In this document: positions 15,193-17,983 of the stretch, in pieces
How positions within the stretch are numbered: the stretch's first letter is position 1
Layout: the number at the start of each line of letters is the position of its first letter
Assembly: GCA_964472195.1 (NCBI GenBank)
Contig: CAYYJH010000058.1
Location: 1 to 17,983, forward strand
Direction of reading: 5' to 3'
Source of the DNA: BS750m-G4 sp964472195
GTDB taxonomy: Bacteria; Bacteroidota; Ignavibacteria; Tepidaquicellales; Tepidaquicellaceae
DNA length: 17,983 nucleotides
Notes under the pieces: model-generated
Told to the model about the DNA's origin: nothing
Databases searched by the model: none
Seen by the model: only the letters and a program-made list of their open reading frames with translations
Position numbers and translations under genes: made by a program

Positions 15193-15222
15193 CTCATACG
15201 GTGGTATCAACCATCGTATGAG
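15193..15222 (+). terminator. Hairpin terminator after decayed gene
   Basis: CTCATACGGTGGT at 15193-15205 pairs with ACCATCGTATGAG at 15210-15222 over 13 positions with a single G-T wobble and a 4-base loop ATCA. It starts 10 bases after the TGA of the decayed gene. The T tract that follows is weak (TATTCGATATTTGTTATT), so termination may be partial, or the stem may have another role such as transcript stability. Confidence 0.6.
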
Positions 15223-15461
15223 TATTCGATATTTGTTATTACCATAGTTAAAACTACAGTTATTAATTGAGAATAAAATGTATCGTAATTACACAAATAT
15301 TATTGCTTATTGATAATTTTTCTATTAACTTTCAACAAGGACATAAGAACACAATCTTTAGGATTAAAAAGTCTAATACGATTTCCCGCACAAATAATAT
15401 TATCTGTAAGCTTTAATATAAAAATAGAGAGCAAAGTTTTAATTTTCATAAATTAAATATA

Positions 15462-15467
15462 AAGGAG
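15462..15467 (+). promoter_or_regulatory. Shine-Dalgarno of the LamG/P-domain gene
   Basis: AAGGAG lies 8 bases before ATG 15476 and fixes that start. Most other genes in the window lack such a site. The 250 bases upstream, from the hairpin to here, show no clear TAnnTTTG promoter or ORF. Confidence 0.75.
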
Positions 15468-15475
15468 AAATACAC

Positions 15476-17845
15476 ATGTTTAAAACTATTTTACTTTCCG
15501 CAGTCATACTGCTATTGTTAGCGGGTTTGACTTATTCACAGGATAATCTTGTAAATCCGGACGGTACACCTGCCCCGGGATATATAAATCCGGTAGTCAA
15601 ACCAAATCCCGAAGGCTCAATTGCTGAAGAAGAATTTACAGTAGATAATACCCCCAATGTTAATGGGGATCCCCATACCGATGAATACGGTAGTAACAAT
15701 GTTAATAGAGCCTTATATTTAGGTTCGGGTTCAACTACCAGGAGAGTTTCAGTTCCGTTCAATGGTGCATGGAATCAGAACTTTGATGGCTCATGTGAAA
15801 TGTGGGTATACCCAACCGACTTCTCTCACGGAAATACATTTATTGCAAAAGGGAACACTTCAGGAACAATAGGTTTCTATTGGGGATACGCAAACTCATC
15901 TGGAATGTATTTTCGTATCGGCTCAACATTCTTCACTTCGGCATCTACCACTTTATCTACAAACACCTGGACGCATATAGGTGTAACCTGGACAGGTGGT
16001 CCCTCTACTTTTACCGTAAGGTTCTATAGAAACGGTGTGCTTTCAGCCACTATTGGTCCAACTGCTGCTACCTGGAATCTAAGTTCCCATCCTCTTATCA
16101 TCGGTGGTAACAATGCTTTCACGTCAGGATTTTATGAAGGTTATATGGACGAAGTCAGATGGTGGAATCCACAGCGTACAACTACACAAATCCGCTATAA
16201 CAGATTTGTCGGTCTCGGTGATTTTGGAGGTGCTAATTCAGGTAGTGCGTTAACCTCAAGCACGCATTATTCTGGTTTGATATCGTCCTGGACATTTAAC
16301 TTTGCGAGTGCTACTGCATATGATGATATAGGTGGTCACCATGGAACATATCAGGGTGGTGCTACATATTCTACCAGACTTGGCGGACAGCCTATTCCGT
16401 ATAATCTTGCCTTAAAGTGTGACGGTTCGGGTACAAATTCTTATGTTAAGATTCCACACAATAGTACTGTTTTTAACCAGACTGCAGCAGGATCCTTTGA
16501 AGCATGGATATATTTAAATGTAATTGGTACTTTGCAGCCAATATTTCAAAAAGGAACTACATTTGGCACTACAACACTTGCGGTGTATGTGACTGCAGGT
16601 AACAAGTTCGGAATAAACATTGGAAATCATAATTATATTAATGGCAGTGGTACTACTTTTGCATCCGGTAAATGGTATCATGTTTGTGCTACCTGGTCTG
16701 GAGGTTACACCGTAAAATTTTATGTTAATGGAAACCTCGATGGCACTCAATTTTTTAGTCAAACAATGCCAACCAATACGAATGACGCATGGATAGGAAG
16801 GTATTATAGCACATCAAGATTTAACGGGTATATCGATGAGGTACGGATTTGGGACCCTGCTCTCTCTCAAGAGCAGATCAGAAATAATATGATAATTTCA
16901 GGAAGAGCAATACTTCCTAATTCACAGCTCGTTGGGTTTTGGAATTTTGACGGGCACCTGGGAAATTGGTCCGCAGTAACGGGCGTAAATGGATCATTCA
17001 ATACCGGTGCTGGTAACGATTGCCGTTTGAGCGGATATAGAAACGAAACTTCATCAGGAGCATATACCGGTAATTTTCTTGCTCACACGACTACTATTAA
17101 TGATACATACGTAGATCAGGCATACTTTAGAGGCGCCTCAGGTTTACCAATTCCTGATAATGGTAATGTTCAAGATGTAATTACTATTAGTAATTGGCTT
17201 AGTGGAAATGTTACATCTGTGCGGGTTCTACTCTCGATACAGCATACGTATTGTGCAGACCTTGATATAAGAATTACAGCACCTAACGGACAATCACGTG
17301 ACATTTCTACCGATAACGGTGGCAGTTATGATAACGGTTACCTTACAGTTTTTTACGATGGACATCCACAGCCGGTGACAAGCTCTTCATTCTTATCACC
17401 CTGGAGCAATAGAGTAAAACCAGAAGTTGTTATGGGTAATTTCACAGGCTCTCCCGTAAACGGAAACTGGACTATAAGAGTAACTGACGATGCTGGAAGT
17501 GATGTTGGCACTCTTATGGGTTGGGGATTAAGATTTAATAGTTCTGTTACTACTGTATCTCCAATCTCATCGAATGTACCGGGAGAATACAAATTACACC
17601 AGAACTATCCGAATCCGTTTAACCCGGTTACAAATATCAATTTTGATATTCCGAAGGCCGGACTTGTAAGCATCAAAGTATATGATATTACCGGAAGAGA
17701 AATAAGTACGTTGGTAAACCAGTCGATGGAAGCAGGTTCTTTTAATGTAGAATTCGATGCATCAAGCATTGCATCCGGGACTTATTTCTATAAAATTCAA
17801 GCTGGCAACTTTACCGATGTGAAGAAGATGATGCTAGTGAAGTGA
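15476..17845 (+). CDS. Secreted LamG-LamG-P-domain protein with T9SS sorting signal
   Basis: This 789-residue protein has a Sec signal peptide (MFKTILLSAVILLLLAGLTYS, cleavage near residue 21). Two concanavalin-A/LamG-like domains follow at about 76-235 and 308-475. Each ends in the family signature GYMDEVRWWNP (222-232) or GYIDEVRIWDP (451-461), so they look like an internal duplication. Residues about 560-687 form a proprotein-convertase P domain (LSIQHTYCADLDIRITAPNG, then GNWTIRVTDDAGSDVGTLMGWGLRF), normally a beta-sandwich found beside proteases, yet no protease domain is present. Residues 703-789 are a type A T9SS C-terminal sorting domain with NYPNPFNP at 710-717, KVYDITGREI and SGTYFYKI. 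It should cross the outer membrane by T9SS and be released or anchored at the surface. LamG domains suggest binding of glycans or matrix; the ligand is unknown. It is likely monocistronic, with its own ribosome binding site and a terminator after it. Confidence 0.93.
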   Translation: MFKTILLSAVILLLLAGLTYSQDNLVNPDGTPAPGYINPVVKPNPEGSIAEEEFTVDNTPNVNGDPHTDEYGSNNVNRALYLGSGSTTRRVSVPFNGAWNQNFDGSCEMWVYPTDFSHGNTFIAKGNTSGTIGFYWGYANSSGMYFRIGSTFFTSASTTLSTNTWTHIGVTWTGGPSTFTVRFYRNGVLSATIGPTAATWNLSSHPLIIGGNNAFTSGFYEGYMDEVRWWNPQRTTTQIRYNRFVGLGDFGGANSGSALTSSTHYSGLISSWTFNFASATAYDDIGGHHGTYQGGATYSTRLGGQPIPYNLALKCDGSGTNSYVKIPHNSTVFNQTAAGSFEAWIYLNVIGTLQPIFQKGTTFGTTTLAVYVTAGNKFGINIGNHNYINGSGTTFASGKWYHVCATWSGGYTVKFYVNGNLDGTQFFSQTMPTNTNDAWIGRYYSTSRFNGYIDEVRIWDPALSQEQIRNNMIISGRAILPNSQLVGFWNFDGHLGNWSAVTGVNGSFNTGAGNDCRLSGYRNETSSGAYTGNFLAHTTTINDTYVDQAYFRGASGLPIPDNGNVQDVITISNWLSGNVTSVRVLLSIQHTYCADLDIRITAPNGQSRDISTDNGGSYDNGYLTVFYDGHPQPVTSSSFLSPWSNRVKPEVVMGNFTGSPVNGNWTIRVTDDAGSDVGTLMGWGLRFNSSVTTVSPISSNVPGEYKLHQNYPNPFNPVTNINFDIPKAGLVSIKVYDITGREISTLVNQSMEAGSFNVEFDASSIASGTYFYKIQAGNFTDVKKMMLVK

Positions 17846-17853
17846 TTATTTAT

Positions 17854-17892
17854 GTAATGAAGTAGCAAAGCCATAGGCTAGGGCTTCGTTAC
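17854..17892 (+). other. Imperfect hairpin just after the secreted-protein gene
   Basis: GTAA 17854-17857 and GAAG 17859-17862 pair with CTTC 17884-17887 and TTAC 17889-17892 around a T-G wobble. AGCC at 17869-17872 and GGCT at 17876-17879 form an inner stem. There is no T tract after it, so it is more likely a 3' stabilising structure than a terminator. Pairing is broken by an internal loop. Confidence 0.4.
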
Positions 17893-17920
17893 AAGATAAA
17901 AAATTAATTAATATTTTTGT

Positions 17921-17956
17921 AAAGCCGAATCTCTGAAGAAGTGATTCGGCTTTTTT
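17921..17956 (+). terminator. Rho-independent terminator
   Basis: AAAGCCGAATC at 17921-17931 and GATTCGGCTTT at 17943-17953 form a perfect 11-base stem with an 11-base loop, followed by a T run through 17956. It lies about 75 bases after the stop codon of the secreted-protein gene and would end its transcript. It is the clearest terminator in the window. Confidence 0.9.
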
Positions 17957-17983
17957 GTTAAGATCTAATTACAATTTATGATA

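Noticed and set aside
15802..16029. A 75-codon alternative frame within the secreted protein gene
   Set aside because: It overlaps the first LamG domain, whose own frame is clearly coding from signal peptide to sorting domain.
1..17983. CRISPR arrays, tRNA or rRNA genes, transposases, phage genes and toxin-antitoxin pairs
   Set aside because: Intergenic regions were read on both strands; I saw no regularly spaced direct repeats, no cloverleaf-like stretch with a CCA end, and no protein of these families.

Overview
This is an AT-rich window whose recognisable genes all lie on the + strand. It most likely comes from a member of the Ignavibacteria or a nearby lineage of the Bacteroidota-Chlorobiota group, probably a draft or metagenome-assembled genome. 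Four things point there. The last gene ends in a type IX secretion (T9SS) sorting domain with the NYPNPFNP signature. One lipoprotein carries a Bacteroidota-style acidic export signal. Two promoters match the Bacteroidota TTG / TAnnTTTG pattern rather than the sigma70 -10 box. The sirtuin is the zinc-ligand-poor type that I associate with Bacteroidota. A run of exactly 100 Ns flanked by the same 55-base string marks a scaffold join.

Region 1 (83-4243) encodes a molybdenum hydroxylase of the xanthine dehydrogenase / 4-hydroxybenzoyl-CoA reductase superfamily. It has a separate FAD subunit and a fused [2Fe-2S]-molybdopterin subunit, followed by a DUF302 protein. A 305-base spacer with nested imperfect inverted repeats comes next. 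Region 2 (4549-7477) holds a class III-type sirtuin deacylase (cobB), a glycogen synthase (glgA) behind a clear Bacteroidota-type promoter, and a GmhB-like HAD phosphatase lacking the zinc-loop cysteines. Region 3 (7563-10033) is an envelope pair: a surface-type lipoprotein resembling DUF4270 and an outer-membrane beta-barrel.

Region 4 (10052-14290) is a tightly spaced housekeeping run: ribose-5-phosphate isomerase B, serine hydroxymethyltransferase, a TrmO-like tRNA methyltransferase, TatC, and a long-chain polyprenyl diphosphate synthase. The tatC gene looks broken only because of the scaffold gap. Collapsing the duplicated 55-mer and the Ns removes 155 bases and restores an uninterrupted 261-residue frame.

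Region 5 (14291-15475) has no intact conventional gene. It holds a palindrome, a possible 32-residue ORF behind a strong Shine-Dalgarno, and a decayed small gene that keeps its promoter and a hairpin terminator but carries a stop codon and a frameshift. Region 6 (15476-17845) is one large secreted protein with two LamG-like domains, a proprotein-convertase P domain and the T9SS sorting domain, closed by a rho-independent terminator. I saw no CRISPR array, tRNA, rRNA, transposase or phage gene. Most of the window is ordinary; the items most worth a second look are the region-5 remnants, the tatC scaffold join and the architecture of the molybdenum hydroxylase.
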